The notes under the pieces were generated by a model. That model made no database searches. It saw nothing but the letters and a program-made list of their open reading frames with translations, and was not told the origin of the DNA. This document shows positions 31,786-40,843 of a stretch of 64,000 nucleotides of DNA, one piece after another; positions within the stretch are counted from its first letter, which is position 1, and every line of letters begins with the position of its first letter. The position numbers were made by a program, and so were the translations under genes. The DNA comes from Tubiluchus corallicola (lineage: Eukaryota; Priapulida; Priapulimorpha; Priapulimorphida; Tubiluchidae): the NCBI GenBank assembly GCA_030141605.1, contig JAQGDQ010000040.1, positions 838,501-902,500 of the forward strand, read 5' to 3'.

Positions 31786-32871
31786 TTACTTTTTCTCAAA
31801 CAGTCCGGATTTGATAAACAACCTGGCTTTTGCTACATTATCTTTAAAAGATAAAGACTTATAGCAGTTACTTGTACATGGATGCTGACACTTTATCATC
31901 TGCTTCCTGGTTTTATTAGCTACGTCCGAATACCATACATCTTTAATCTTATCACTTTTAATGTTCCCAACAGGACTGTAAAAGCCGCAACCTAATGATA
32001 TATCCCCTTTATATGATATAGACAGCTTGTCGTATCCAATTTTACATTTTTTTACTTGGTTATCCATTAACGAAGAAGGGTGCTTAAAATAGTGATACCA
32101 TTCCACTATATCCTTTTCTGTATTTAAAATACGGTTGTCCACTTTCCTCTTGGCTATCAGGTAGCTGGTGAACTCCTCTAATATGTCCATATCATTTATC
32201 CAGTACTTGTATTCACTCCATCTTTTAACAGGTAACTTCTCTGTCCATATACGGATAGGCTGAATAAGCAATCTATCGACTGGCAACTGTAAAAAGTACT
32301 CAACAGACTTGCTGAATGTACTGATGTTATCTTTCATTAGCACTGATGAAATACCCAGTGTAAGGTTTCCGTTTTTTGAAAGGTAGTCTATGCCCTTCAA
32401 TGCTTTTTCAAGCGCTTTGTCAACCCCCCTGAACTTGTTATGTATTTCCGGTAAATGGCTATCTAAAGAAATACTCAAATAGGGGAGTCCGGATTTGATG
32501 ATCCGATCACAATTTTTCTCCGTTAAAGCAATGCCGTTTGTACTTACTTTACAAACTATTCCACTATCTGAGCAGAATGAGAAAATATCATATATATTTT
32601 TAAAAATAAGAGGTTCTCCTCCTGCTATCTGTAAAAAAAAATCGCTTTTAATCCACCTCTTAAGTTGTGTCAGGATATTGATAATTTCTTTTGAATCTAT
32701 ATAGTCCCGGCTACTTTTCCATGAGTCACACATTAAACATCTGGCGTTACATCTCTCATTGGGCTGGATTGATACCTGAAGCGGTTTAGAAAGAAGAACT
32801 CCCGTTTTTGCACTTATATCTTTTTGAATACTATTTTTAAAGATTCCAAATAAAAAACTAAACTTTCCCAT
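31786..32871 (-). CDS. Radical SAM protein with C-terminal cysteine-rich (SPASM-like) region
   Basis: The Cx3Cx2C motif that binds the SAM 4Fe-4S cluster is at Cys41, Cys45 and Cys48 (NERCNARCLMCDSW). IAGGEPLIF is the usual GGEP motif. The C-terminal part has further cysteines (KKCKIGYDK, LGCGFYSP, KCQHPCTSNCYKS), as in SPASM/twitch enzymes that modify peptides or anaerobic sulfatases. The substrate is unknown. 361 residues, alone on the minus strand, convergent with the channel gene. Confidence 0.85.
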   Translation of the reverse strand: MGKFSFLFGIFKNSIQKDISAKTGVLLSKPLQVSIQPNERCNARCLMCDSWKSSRDYIDSKEIINILTQLKRWIKSDFFLQIAGGEPLIFKNIYDIFSFCSDSGIVCKVSTNGIALTEKNCDRIIKSGLPYLSISLDSHLPEIHNKFRGVDKALEKALKGIDYLSKNGNLTLGISSVLMKDNISTFSKSVEYFLQLPVDRLLIQPIRIWTEKLPVKRWSEYKYWINDMDILEEFTSYLIAKRKVDNRILNTEKDIVEWYHYFKHPSSLMDNQVKKCKIGYDKLSISYKGDISLGCGFYSPVGNIKSDKIKDVWYSDVANKTRKQMIKCQHPCTSNCYKSLSFKDNVAKARLFIKSGLFEKK

Positions 32872-33328
32872 GCTTATCTTATTTTAAAAAGTAGCAGCTT
32901 ACTTCACATTTATAAATAGGGTTATACCCATCAAAACGTAATGCATGATTACGAAAAACAGATCACACAAGCCAAACACTTTGTAAATGTAGCTCGTTTT
33001 ACCAATTTAGAGGTAGGGGAGAAACCACTTTTATTTGCACCAATGAAAAATATCTTTGCTCTTTTCGCTACTCTTTCCCGGTAAAGGTGTGGTAAATACT
33101 ACTTTAGCATGGAATTAAGCTGTCTATCCTCAATACTTAACTTTAACTCATCGAATTCACCCCGGTATGAGTCAAAATATTGCACTTTAATTAAAAGACA
33201 CGGAGTATAACTCTTTAAAGAGTAAAAAGCTGAACTTATCTCTTTATTTCGCAATAATGCTCAGTCCGCTATAATAAAAAATATTGACTTTATAGGCTTA
33301 ATTATACTGTTTATTACTGCTAATACTG
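32872..33328. other. Intergenic gap with one 47-codon frame
   Basis: A frame from ATG 32941 to 33084 (MHDYEKQITQAKHFVNVARF) reads like coding sequence but has no recognised family; it may be a remnant. The rest is AT-rich up to the promoter at 33329. Confidence 0.3.
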
Positions 33329-33358
33329 TTGTTATTCACAAATCTATTTCTATATTTG
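33329..33358 (+). promoter_or_regulatory. Promoter of the bifunctional nuclease gene
   Basis: TTG at 33329-33331, a 19-base spacer and the perfect -7 box TATATTTG at 33351-33358. About 31 bases separate it from the ATG. Confidence 0.7.
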
Positions 33359-33389
33359 TTTTGATTTGTTTTGTTTGAATCGTGTATAG

Positions 33390-34016
33390 ATGAGAAGAAT
33401 AGAACTTAGCGTTTTTGGTTTATCCTACAGTGGCACAAAGTCAGGGGTATATGCGTTGCTGCTCTCGGAAAAAGATGGGAAGAAAAGAATTCCGGTAGTA
33501 ATTGGCACAGCAGAGGCGCAGGCAATCGCGATACAGCTTGAGGGTTTAAAACCACCAAGGCCTCTCTCTTATGACCTGTTTTTGAGCATGTCAGAGGCGT
33601 TTAATATCAAGGTGGAGGAAGTATTTATTCATAAACTTGAAGAAGGTGTTTTCTTTGCAGAGATTATATGTATCCAGAATCAAAACCGTATAACTATTGA
33701 CTCTAGGACTTCTGATGCAATTGCTTTGGCATTGCGCTTTAAATGTCCTATATATACAACGGAGAAAATTCTTGAAGAAGCAGGGATGATCATAGAGCTT
33801 GAGAAAGATGTGGAGGAGGATAAGAAAGAGAAGCAGAAAGAAGAAAAAGAAGAAATGAGTATGGATAAAGCGCGTGTTCTGAACGATGAAGAGAATAAGT
33901 ACGCAGCGTTTTCGACTAAAGATCTGGAGGAAGCACTGAAGAGACAAGTAGCGCAGGAAAATTATGAAGAAGCATCCATAATAAGAGATGAAATAAAAAA
34001 AAGAAAAAAACAATAA
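33390..34016 (+). CDS. Bifunctional nuclease family protein (DUF151) with UvrB/C motif
   Basis: DUF151/BFN domain at residues 1 to about 130: VVIGTAEAQAIAIQLEGLKP, RPLSYDLF and ITIDSRTSDAIALALRFKCP. The family has RNase and DNase activity in the studied plant and bacterial members. A lysine/glutamate-rich linker (near 140-160) leads to a UvrB/UvrC motif (DLEEALKRQVAQENYEEASI) that binds protein partners in nucleotide excision repair. 208 residues. In related genomes a nucleoside transporter gene lies between this gene and thyA; here it is missing. Confidence 0.85.
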   Translation: MRRIELSVFGLSYSGTKSGVYALLLSEKDGKKRIPVVIGTAEAQAIAIQLEGLKPPRPLSYDLFLSMSEAFNIKVEEVFIHKLEEGVFFAEIICIQNQNRITIDSRTSDAIALALRFKCPIYTTEKILEEAGMIIELEKDVEEDKKEKQKEEKEEMSMDKARVLNDEENKYAAFSTKDLEEALKRQVAQENYEEASIIRDEIKKRKKQ

Positions 34017-34261
34017 CCTAGTTCAGAAGTAGCTTATTGTTTAACCCTAGGGAGCTTTTTAATAATTGCTGCATAAATGGTGCTGTCTTTATGGCTTCAG
34101 TTAGCAAAACCCTAAATGGCCGCCGGTACACATAACAATAGCTGTACTACTATCGATAAACTTAATGAACAAAAGCATATAGCTGATATACTTAAAGTAG
34201 CTTTATGCATAATTAAAATATCTGTTTTTGAGTATTAAATTTTTAACAATTAATTGAATAT

Positions 34262-35056
34262 ATGAAGCAATACCTAGGGCTTCTTCAGCATATTTTAGAC
34301 AAAGGCGAGGCAAGAGAGGATCGTACAGGAACGGGGACTATAAGTGTTTTTGGATATCAAATGCGCTTCAGCCTGGATGAAGGCTTTCCGCTGTTAACGA
34401 CAAAAAAACTTCACTTAAAATCGATAACTCACGAACTACTGTGGTTTTTGATGGGAGAGACGAATGTTCGGTACCTACAGGAGAATGGGGTAAAGATATG
34501 GGATGAATGGGCTGATGAAGATGGTGAGCTGGGGCACATATACGGTTATCAGTGGAGAGCATGGCCTACGCCAGATAATGGGCGTATAGATCAGGTTATA
34601 AGACTTATTGATGATATTAAGGAGAACCCTTCATCAAGAAGGCTTATCCTTAGTGCGTGGAATGTGGGAGAGCTGGACAAAATGAACCTGCCTCCGTGCC
34701 ATATATTATCTCAATTTTATGTAAACAAAGGAAAGCTTTCATGTCAACTGTACCAGCGAAGTGCTGATGTCTTTTTGGGTGTACCATTCAACATAGCCTC
34801 CTATGCGCTGCTTACAATGATGATAGCGCAGGTTACGGGACTTTCTCTGGGGGACTTTATTCACACTTTTGGCGATGCCCATATATACAACAATCACATT
34901 GAGCAGGCAAAACTACAGTTATCAAGAGAACCTTACCCTCTGCCTGAAATGAAGATAAACCCTGGTGTACGTGATATTTTGGGCTTTAAGTATGAAGATT
35001 TTGAGCTAAAAGGATATAAGGCTCATCCCCATATCAGAGGTGAAATTTCAGTGTAA
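34262..35056 (+). CDS. thyA: Thymidylate synthase
   Basis: Makes dTMP from dUMP with methylenetetrahydrofolate. Catalytic Cys146 lies in [11 protein letters not shown]; the dUMP-binding [17 protein letters not shown] and the start [18 protein letters not shown] are typical. 264 residues, the same as E. coli. Its product dihydrofolate is recycled by the next gene, folA. Confidence 0.97.
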   Translation: MKQYLGLLQHILDKGEAREDRTGTGTISVFGYQMRFSLDEGFPLLTTKKLHLKSITHELLWFLMGETNVRYLQENGVKIWDEWADEDGELGHIYGYQWRAWPTPDNGRIDQVIRLIDDIKENPSSRRLILSAWNVGELDKMNLPPCHILSQFYVNKGKLSCQLYQRSADVFLGVPFNIASYALLTMMIAQVTGLSLGDFIHTFGDAHIYNNHIEQAKLQLSREPYPLPEMKINPGVRDILGFKYEDFELKGYKAHPHIRGEISV

Positions 35057-35126
35057 AAACGAACTCTTAAAAACATTTGACTGACCGCTAAACCTGTCTT
35101 ACATCAATTTACTATGTGCTTTTAAT

Positions 35127-35639
35127 ATGATTTATAAAAATATATCCATAATAGTGGCAATATCAGAGAACTTTGCAATAGGGAAGAGCAATAACCTGCT
35201 GTTTCACCTTCCTGATGATCTGAAACGCTTTAAAAATATAACTTCCGGCCACACTGTTATTATGGGTAAGAACACCTTGCTCTCTCTACCAAATGGTCCA
35301 CTGCCAAACAGGAGGAATATTGTTATTTCGGACCAGGTAGGAGAAACATTTGACAACTGTGAAACGGTATATTCTATTAAAAGCGCCATAGAGGCAGTGG
35401 CTAGCGAAAAGGAAGCTTTTGTTATCGGTGGAGGCATGATATACCGTGAATTCTATCCCATTGCAGGGAAGCTATACCTCACACTTGTTTATAAAAACTT
35501 CGATGCAGATACATTTTTCCCCGAAATAAATTTTGATGAATGGCGTGAAGTGGCGAGAGAGGATATAAAAGACCAGAAAAACAAATTTGACTACTCATAC
35601 ATCGATCTGGAAAGGAGTGTATTATCCAGGGAAAAATGA
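35127..35639 (+). CDS. folA: Dihydrofolate reductase
   Basis: NADPH-dependent reduction of dihydrofolate, target of trimethoprim. IVAISENFAIGKSNNLLFHL carries the Met20-type loop, DLKRFKNITSGHTVIMGKNT the NADPH-binding helix and loop, and AFVIGGGMIYREFYP the GG cofactor motif. The substrate-binding acid is aspartate in LPDDLKRF. 170 residues. 70 bases after thyA, likely one transcript. Confidence 0.96.
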   Translation: MIYKNISIIVAISENFAIGKSNNLLFHLPDDLKRFKNITSGHTVIMGKNTLLSLPNGPLPNRRNIVISDQVGETFDNCETVYSIKSAIEAVASEKEAFVIGGGMIYREFYPIAGKLYLTLVYKNFDADTFFPEINFDEWREVAREDIKDQKNKFDYSYIDLERSVLSREK

Positions 35640-35752
35640 ATTGATTGCAAACCTCTACTTTTTTAATATCTTTGACTTAAAAAGGATTTATTTACTTTTA
35701 TACATTAAATCGAAAATAAAATACCACTGCCGGTTTATCAGGCTATTTTATT

Positions 35753-35760
35753 TATTTTTG
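35753..35760 (+). promoter_or_regulatory. -7 box before the C69 peptidase gene
   Basis: TATTTTTG matches TAnnTTTG and lies 45 bases before the ATG; the upstream box (TTTA near 35733) is weak. Confidence 0.4.
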
Positions 35761-35805
35761 TAAAAGATAAAATACTATATATTTAAAATAAAGAAATAAA
35801 AAGCT

Positions 35806-37482
35806 ATGTTCAAAAAAAGTATATTACTTGCAGCCTTGTCGCTATTGCTATTGCAACAACGCACAGTTGATGCTTGCACCAGTTTTCTTATTACCAAGGG
35901 GGCATCAACAGACGGTTCAACAATGATAACATATGCTGCCGACTCGCATACGCTGTATGGAGAACTATACTTTTGGCCTGCCGCTGATTACCCTGCCGGT
36001 GCCATGCTTGATGTATACGAGTGGGACACAGGTAAATACCTGGGAGAGATACCACAGGTTCCCCACACATATCAGGTGATAGGTAACATAAACGAACATC
36101 AGCTGGCTATCAGTGAAACAACATTCGGAGGAAGAAGAGAGCTTAGCCGCCAGTCGAATGCTATAATGGACTACGGCAGCTTGATATACATAACCTTGCA
36201 GCGTGCCAAAACTGCGCGTGAAGCAATAAAGGTTATGACCGATTTGGTTGAAAAGCACGGATACTACAGCTCTGGGGAGTCTTTTTCTATTGCAGACCCC
36301 GACGAGGTATGGATTATGGAGATGATCGGAAAAGGTGAATTTGAAAAAGGCGCTGTATGGGTGGCAATGAAAGTTCCAGATGGCTACATATCAGGGCATG
36401 CCAACCAGGCACGTATTACAAAATTCCCTCTTAGCTCTCCCAAAGAGTGCATTTACTCTAAAGATGTTATCTCGTTTGCACATGAGCGGGGGTGGTTTGA
36501 TGGAAAAAATAGGGATTTTAGCTTCTCTGACGCTTATGACCCGGTGGACTTTAGTGGAGCCCGGTTTTGCGATGCACGTGTATGGGCAGGGTTTAGTAAA
36601 GTAAAATCAGGAATGAGCATACATGAAGACTATGTTTTGGGAAAACTGGAGAAAGACAAGGCGGGTGTTACAACCAATCGCATCCCTCTATGGATAAAAC
36701 CTGATGCTCTGTTGAGTGTAGAAGATGTAATGGGGATGATGCGCGACCATTTTGGAGGTACGGTACTTGACATGACACACGATATTGGAGCCGGAGCACA
36801 TAAGTTGCCGTACAGATGGAGAGGATTGACATGGCAGGTAGACTCGGTAAACTATTGCAATGAACGTGCTATATCTACCCAGCAAACGGCGTTCTCATTT
36901 GTCGCGCAATGTAGAAAAGAACTACCTGCCCCGATAGGTGGAATACTATGGTTTGGTGTTGATGATAGCTACTCTACATGCTATATGCCCATATATTGTG
37001 GTATCAATGAAGTACCAAACTCTCTTAAAGTTGGAAATGGTGACATGATCACATGGTCGGACAACTCCGCTTTCTGGATCTTTAACCTTGTCACAAACCT
37101 CTGTTATCTGCGCTATGACGACATGATCAAAGATTTGCAAAAAGTACAGAACCAGCTGGAATCGAAATTTATATCCTACACCCCTGCTGTTGATAAAGCA
37201 GCGCTGGCACTATGGAACGGTGGAGAGCAAAAACTTGCACGGCAATTCCTTACAGATTACTCGCTTAACCAAGCTGCTATTACATTTGACCAGTGGAAAA
37301 AACTTGGACAGTACCTTGTAGTAAAATACAAGGATGGCAACATTATGAAAGAAGAAAATGACCGGTTTAAAAGAAATAAGCATGGCAAAATGGCTGCACC
37401 TCCTCACCAACCCGGATACTCGGAATCGTGGTATAGAAGAATCGTGGAGGATAGAGGTGATCACTTTAAAGTTTTGGAATAA
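35806..37482 (+). CDS. Secreted C69-family dipeptidase (Ntn hydrolase)
   Basis: Peptidase family C69 cleaves dipeptides and related amides with an N-terminal cysteine nucleophile freed by processing. A signal peptide (residues 1-23, hydrophobic SILLAALSLLLLQ) ends directly before Cys24 (VDACTSFLITKGASTDGSTM), so cleavage by signal peptidase would expose the nucleophile. EHQLAISETTFGGRREL and GSLIYITLQRAKTAREAI are family-typical. 558 residues. It acts in the periplasm or outside. Free-standing gene with its own -7 box. Confidence 0.88.
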   Translation: MFKKSILLAALSLLLLQQRTVDACTSFLITKGASTDGSTMITYAADSHTLYGELYFWPAADYPAGAMLDVYEWDTGKYLGEIPQVPHTYQVIGNINEHQLAISETTFGGRRELSRQSNAIMDYGSLIYITLQRAKTAREAIKVMTDLVEKHGYYSSGESFSIADPDEVWIMEMIGKGEFEKGAVWVAMKVPDGYISGHANQARITKFPLSSPKECIYSKDVISFAHERGWFDGKNRDFSFSDAYDPVDFSGARFCDARVWAGFSKVKSGMSIHEDYVLGKLEKDKAGVTTNRIPLWIKPDALLSVEDVMGMMRDHFGGTVLDMTHDIGAGAHKLPYRWRGLTWQVDSVNYCNERAISTQQTAFSFVAQCRKELPAPIGGILWFGVDDSYSTCYMPIYCGINEVPNSLKVGNGDMITWSDNSAFWIFNLVTNLCYLRYDDMIKDLQKVQNQLESKFISYTPAVDKAALALWNGGEQKLARQFLTDYSLNQAAITFDQWKKLGQYLVVKYKDGNIMKEENDRFKRNKHGKMAAPPHQPGYSESWYRRIVEDRGDHFKVLE

Positions 37483-37530
37483 CTGCAATAAAGGAGTGCA
37501 GGAGCATTTAATTATTTAAATAATTTTCTA

Positions 37531-37538
37531 TACTTTTG
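37531..37538 (+). promoter_or_regulatory. -7 box of the rplS promoter
   Basis: TACTTTTG at 37531-37538, with TTTA 20 bases upstream (37507-37510). Leader of about 95 bases before rplS. Confidence 0.5.
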
Positions 37539-37636
37539 CGGTGGAATTTATTACGCATAAACTCTTTATAGAAAAGAGAGAAGAAAAACTGCAATGTTCG
37601 CAGGCTTAACATACTGACTTAAAAATACTAAGAGAA

Positions 37637-38002
37637 ATGAATCTCATTAAAATAGCAGAGGGCGCCTTTAAAGAAGAGACAAAAGAACACCCTAATTTTG
37701 GATCGGGGGATACCATTACGGTTAAATACAAAATTATAGAAGGTAATAAGGAGAGAACTCAAAACTACAGGGGCATAGTTATCCAGACCAGGGGTATCGG
37801 CTCATCAAAAACATTTACCGTACGTAAAATGTCGGGAAATATTGGTGTTGAAAGAATCTTCCCCACAAACTCGCCATTTATCGAAAATATTGAAGTGAAC
37901 CGCAAAGGACGTGTAAGACAGGCGAGATTATTTTACCTGCGCAAGCTTACCGGTAAAAAGGCCAGAATAAAAGAAAAAATCTTTTATAACTCACCTGTCT
38001 GA
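37637..38002 (+). CDS. rplS: 50S ribosomal protein L19
   Basis: Subunit-interface protein. [40 protein letters not shown] and [19 protein letters not shown] are diagnostic. 121 residues. Alone here, without rpsP/rimM/trmD neighbours seen in Proteobacteria. Confidence 0.97.
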   Translation: MNLIKIAEGAFKEETKEHPNFGSGDTITVKYKIIEGNKERTQNYRGIVIQTRGIGSSKTFTVRKMSGNIGVERIFPTNSPFIENIEVNRKGRVRQARLFYLRKLTGKKARIKEKIFYNSPV

Positions 38003-38291
38003 AAGACTTTCTGCACAGCAGCACTTCCTTCTTCTTACGATAGAAGAAAAAAACAGAACACTATGATGAATAAAGGGGCAGCGTAGATCCACCACTGGTG
38101 CCCCTATGCGGAACAAAACGCTATGGCTTGAGCTGAAAAGAGCAAATGATAATTTTCAGTCCGCTTACAAATAAAAAACTCAAAAAAGGTTTTCATCCCC
38201 CCCGTAGAATAAATTATTAGCCATCTGCCCTCTGTAATCATTTGAAAACCAAATTGGGTGAATTTGTGAAAAAGTCTTAAAGTAAAAACTT

Positions 38292-38318
38292 CGGGATGTA
38301 GCGCAGTCCGGTAGCGTA

Positions 38319-38359
<41 letters not shown>

Positions 38360-38365
38360 TCCCGA
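38292..38365 (+). tRNA. tRNA-Pro (anticodon CGG)
   Basis: Full cloverleaf: acceptor CGGGATG/CATCCCG, D stem GCGC/GCGT, anticodon stem CTTCG/CGAAG around loop TTCGGGA (anticodon CGG at 38326-38328), T stem GCAGG/CCTGT with loop TTCAAAT, discriminator A at 38365. CCA is not encoded. It reads the CCG codon. Its 3' end merges into the long hairpin that borders the accessory island. Confidence 0.95.
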
Positions 38366-38409
38366 CATAACAAGACAACCTACTAAGAGCAGGTTGTCTT
38401 GTTATGTCG
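38363..38409 (+). repeat. Perfect 19-bp-stem hairpin overlapping the tRNA-Pro 3' end
   Basis: Arms 38363-38381 and 38391-38409 are exact complements around a 9-base loop. The left arm shares its first three bases with the tRNA. No T-run follows, so it is not a plain rho-independent terminator. A 38-bp part recurs inverted at 43566-43603. Confidence 0.9.
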
Positions 38410-38885
38410 GCGAATGTTAACACATGTTATAACTGTATTCAAAGAAAATTTAAAATTTAATCAACAAGGTACTAGCAAAAAGTAAAAATTTTCAACAACC
38501 GTTGATTTTTTTTAAAATCGGGCATCCCGTCAAAATTTATAACTGTCAATGTCAACCTATCGTCGGGGCGTGTCAGCCCGTCAACCGGATTATTGGAATT
38601 GCCGTCCTCGTTCCTGCGGGCGGCAAAGAGCATCCCGACCCGCTTGTCAAAAACTCCGCCAAAAAACACTTTCCCTCCGCATTCTAATCAACGTCCGTGC
38701 CATTGGGCGGACAACAACCTTACTGGTTCTAATCAAAAGTAGTGCGCCGCCCACATCATCATCATCATATTTTTTAATGCTAAAAATTATTCAAAATATG
38801 TTTAATAATACCTAAAACATGCTTTAAAGACAAAGCAAAATACTACTTTAGCATAAAATAAAGTATTTAAGACTTAATATTTAGC
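38410..38885. other. Left part of the island, GC-richer non-coding stretch
   Basis: Bases about 38515-38760 are visibly richer in G and C than their surroundings and hold small inverted repeats (for example GTCCG / CGGAC around 38694-38712). Frames on both strands overlap without family likeness. CATCATCATCATCAT lies near 38755. Confidence 0.35.
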
Positions 38886-38917
38886 TTTCTAAATATAAAT
38901 TAATTTGCTTACATTTG
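38886..38917 (+). promoter_or_regulatory. Promoter of the Cro/CI regulator gene
   Basis: TTTC at 38886-38889, 20-base spacer, then a -7 box TACATTTG at 38910-38917, 22 bases before the ATG. Confidence 0.55.
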
Positions 38918-38939
38918 AACTCTAACTTAAATTGTATTA

Positions 38940-39143
38940 ATGAAAGTGTACAACAGAATTAAGGCAGTTTTGGCTGAACAAGGGAAAACCAACAATTGGT
39001 TGGCAGACCAAATGAAGATGAACAGGACAACAATTTCAAAATGGTGCAGAAACGATATGCAGCCCAGAATAGAAACACTTTTTCAAATAGCAATGGTGTT
39101 AAATGTAGATGTAAGGGAGCTTTTGGTATCAACAAAGAAGTAA
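38940..39143 (+). CDS. Cro/CI-family (XRE) DNA-binding regulator
   Basis: A 67-residue helix-turn-helix protein: NNWLADQMKMNRTTISKWCR is the two-helix motif, followed by QPRIETLFQIAMVLNVDVRE. Single-domain proteins of this size commonly control restriction-modification genes or mobile elements in Bacteroidota. It sits just upstream of an unknown helical gene and a type III methyltransferase fragment, which supports a role as controller of that locus (inference). Its own promoter lies directly upstream. Confidence 0.85.
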   Translation: MKVYNRIKAVLAEQGKTNNWLADQMKMNRTTISKWCRNDMQPRIETLFQIAMVLNVDVRELLVSTKK

Positions 39144-39172
39144 CTCATTTATTAATTTAATTTATAATAATC

Positions 39173-39895
39173 ATGGCTATATCAAGAACATACAAAGTAA
39201 AAGATGTTGAAATGTTACTGGCGTCAAAGACAATTGCCGGAACACTTAGTGAAAACCTGGGCGACCTTTCAATTGCCCGTAGTAATTGGAACGAAACCTA
39301 CCTTTCAGAGTTATCCACCAAAATTGATAATGCAATAGACAACTATTTGGGTTTGGACAAGAAAAAAGAGCTTCGTGATGCAACCTCAAAATTATCTGCT
39401 CTTCAGGCTCCTGCCTTACGTGATTTATCTTTTCTAAAAACTCAAATTGAAGTTGATTTTCCCAAAGAGGCAAAAGAGATTGAAAAGAAATTAGGGTACA
39501 ATAAAAACCTAAGGGATGTACAAAAAGGTGACCAAGAAGCATTAATACAATTGCTCTACACCTTTAAGAAAGGAATGAACGACAATTTAAAAAACCAAAT
39601 TGTTGAAAAAGGAACTAATGTTGCATTAATTGACCGTATTATTGGCTATGCCGACCAGTTAAAAGAAGCCAACGTAACTCAGGAATCCCTAAAAGAAACC
39701 ACCAAAGAAGTTTCCGGCGAGGCAGTTACAATTTTTAATGAAATCTACAGCGAAATCATTGGTATATGCAAAATCGCCTCAAATTTTTACCAATACGATA
39801 CATTAAAGAAGGAGCAATTCACATTTAGCAAAGTAGTTTCAAACATGAATGCCACCCGGAAAATTGGAGAACAAGGCGAAGAAATAGCCGAATAA
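39173..39895 (+). CDS. Unknown soluble, all-helical protein of an R-M remnant locus
   Basis: No family recognised. The 240 residues are hydrophilic and predicted helical (ELSTKIDNAIDNYLGLDKKK; DFPKEAKEIEKKLGYNKNLR), with no signal peptide or membrane segment. It follows the regulator by 29 bases, so they form one unit, and ends at a strong terminator. The position between a Cro/CI gene and a type III mod gene suggests an accessory role in that system; no activity can be deduced. Confidence 0.75.
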   Translation: MAISRTYKVKDVEMLLASKTIAGTLSENLGDLSIARSNWNETYLSELSTKIDNAIDNYLGLDKKKELRDATSKLSALQAPALRDLSFLKTQIEVDFPKEAKEIEKKLGYNKNLRDVQKGDQEALIQLLYTFKKGMNDNLKNQIVEKGTNVALIDRIIGYADQLKEANVTQESLKETTKEVSGEAVTIFNEIYSEIIGICKIASNFYQYDTLKKEQFTFSKVVSNMNATRKIGEQGEEIAE

Positions 39896-39904
39896 CAAAT
39901 TGAC

Positions 39905-39932
39905 AAAATCCCTCTGCGGAGGGATTTTTTTT
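39905..39932 (+). terminator. Rho-independent terminator
   Basis: Stem AAAATCCCTC / GAGGGATTTT around loop TGCG (39905-39928), followed by a run of T. It ends the regulator-helical protein unit. Confidence 0.85.
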
Positions 39933-39960
39933 CTTAAATAATACTAAATCTTTGAATTAG

Positions 39961-40107
39961 ATGCAGAATTTACAAAACGAATTGATTGACCTGCTTAAAG
40001 AAAACGAAACACTGGTTGTTGATGGTCAGTTAAATAAAAATAAAATAGTCGAACAGGCTTTACAGGTTTCACCGAGCCTTATCAAACTCCTTTTAAAAAA
40101 CCATTGA
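39961..40107 (+). pseudogene. Type III DNA methyltransferase (mod), N-terminal fragment
   Basis: The 48-residue frame begins MQNLQNELIDLLKENETLVV and continues DGQLNKNKIVEQALQV and SPSLIKLLLK. This is the characteristic start of type III Mod adenine methyltransferases, which run to about 600 residues. The frame stops after KNH, where sequence of an IS256 end begins. The target-recognition and catalytic regions and the res gene are absent, so the system cannot work. Confidence 0.7.
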
Positions 40108-40168
40108 GCTCTTCCCCTGAATTAAACTGTTCAAGGAAATCATCATTTAATAAATCTTCTTTTTTCAT
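40082..40168 (-). pseudogene. IS256-family transposase, N-terminal fragment
   Basis: Read on the minus strand from ATG 40168: MKKEDLLNDDFLEQFNSGEE then LNGFLK, the recognisable beginning of IS256 transposases in this phylum. It ends at once (GV, stop) where it meets the mod fragment. The rest of the roughly 400-residue enzyme is gone. Confidence 0.7.
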
Positions 40169-40255
40169 TACTGTCTAAAGTTTTAAAATTAAACAAAAAA
40201 ATGCCGAGGGTTGCAACCCTCGGCATTTTCTATTTACACAGTTTATGAGATAGTG
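40094..40255 (-). mobile_element. IS256 end fragment
   Basis: Holds the transposase start, a 32-bp perfect palindrome (40198-40229) and, at 40230-40254, sequence whose complement contains CTGTGTAAAT, like the terminal repeat of IS256 elements. The palindrome between the end and the gene would block read-through into the transposase. Confidence 0.55.
40198..40229. terminator. Perfect 32-bp palindrome, bidirectional terminator
   Basis: AAAATGCCGAGGGTTG and its exact complement; A-run on one side and T-run on the other let it stop transcription from both sides. Confidence 0.8.
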
Positions 40256-40279
40256 CTTTTTTAAAAGATTATATTAACC

Positions 40280-40843
40280 TTATAACTCGTTACGCATAGT
40301 CTCTATAATTTTTGTGTTAAGAGTTTCAATTTTCCTATATCGTTCATCGTGTCCTATTGTTTTTAACTTTTCTTGCATAGATTGTGTGTCTTTCAAATTA
40401 ATGGAAGCAAGTACATTTTGGAGCTCATCATTAAAATCTGTTGCAAGAGTTTGATATTCACTTATAAGAGGGAGAAGGTTTTTACTACAGATTAAACGAA
40501 GACCAGATAATTCTTGCTTGAGTATCATTAATGGCTCTGATGCTTTTCTAACAAAGTCCATAAGAGAGCTATTAAATTCTAAAAGTGCCTGATTTGTATC
40601 ACTTTCATTACCACTAATACATTTAGAAAGAAAATCATTTGTAATTCCATACACCATATTAGGGTATCTTCTCAAATTAGCCATAAGTTCATCTGACTTT
40701 TTCGAATAAGAAGAATAGCTGTCAAAACGTCTATCTATTATTATATCTTTTTTTTTGAGCTTTCTATTAATAACCCATTGCACTATATTCCATACAATAC
40801 TTGAAAAAGCAAGTATAGATAAAATAACCTCCTTTATTTCCAT
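40280..40843 (-). CDS. Unknown protein, one membrane anchor plus helical domain
   Basis: No family recognised. One N-terminal transmembrane helix (ILSILAFSSIVWNIVQWVIN, residues 8-27) is followed by a basic stretch (RKLKKKD) and a long helical region (residues 35-187), which should face the cytoplasm. 187 residues, its own transcription unit. Accessory-island genes of this layout are often defence-related, but nothing specific supports that here. Confidence 0.65.
   Translation of the reverse strand: MEIKEVILSILAFSSIVWNIVQWVINRKLKKKDIIIDRRFDSYSSYSKKSDELMANLRRYPNMVYGITNDFLSKCISGNESDTNQALLEFNSSLMDFVRKASEPLMILKQELSGLRLICSKNLLPLISEYQTLATDFNDELQNVLASINLKDTQSMQEKLKTIGHDERYRKIETLNTKIIETMRNEL

Noticed and set aside
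38363-38409. Simple terminator of tRNA-Pro
   Set aside because: Stem is perfect but no T-run follows, and the copy at 43566 points to a recombination role as well.
38549-38815. 88-codon plus frame after tRNA-Pro
   Set aside because: Arginine- and serine-rich translation of GC-rich DNA, overlapping frames on both strands, no family.
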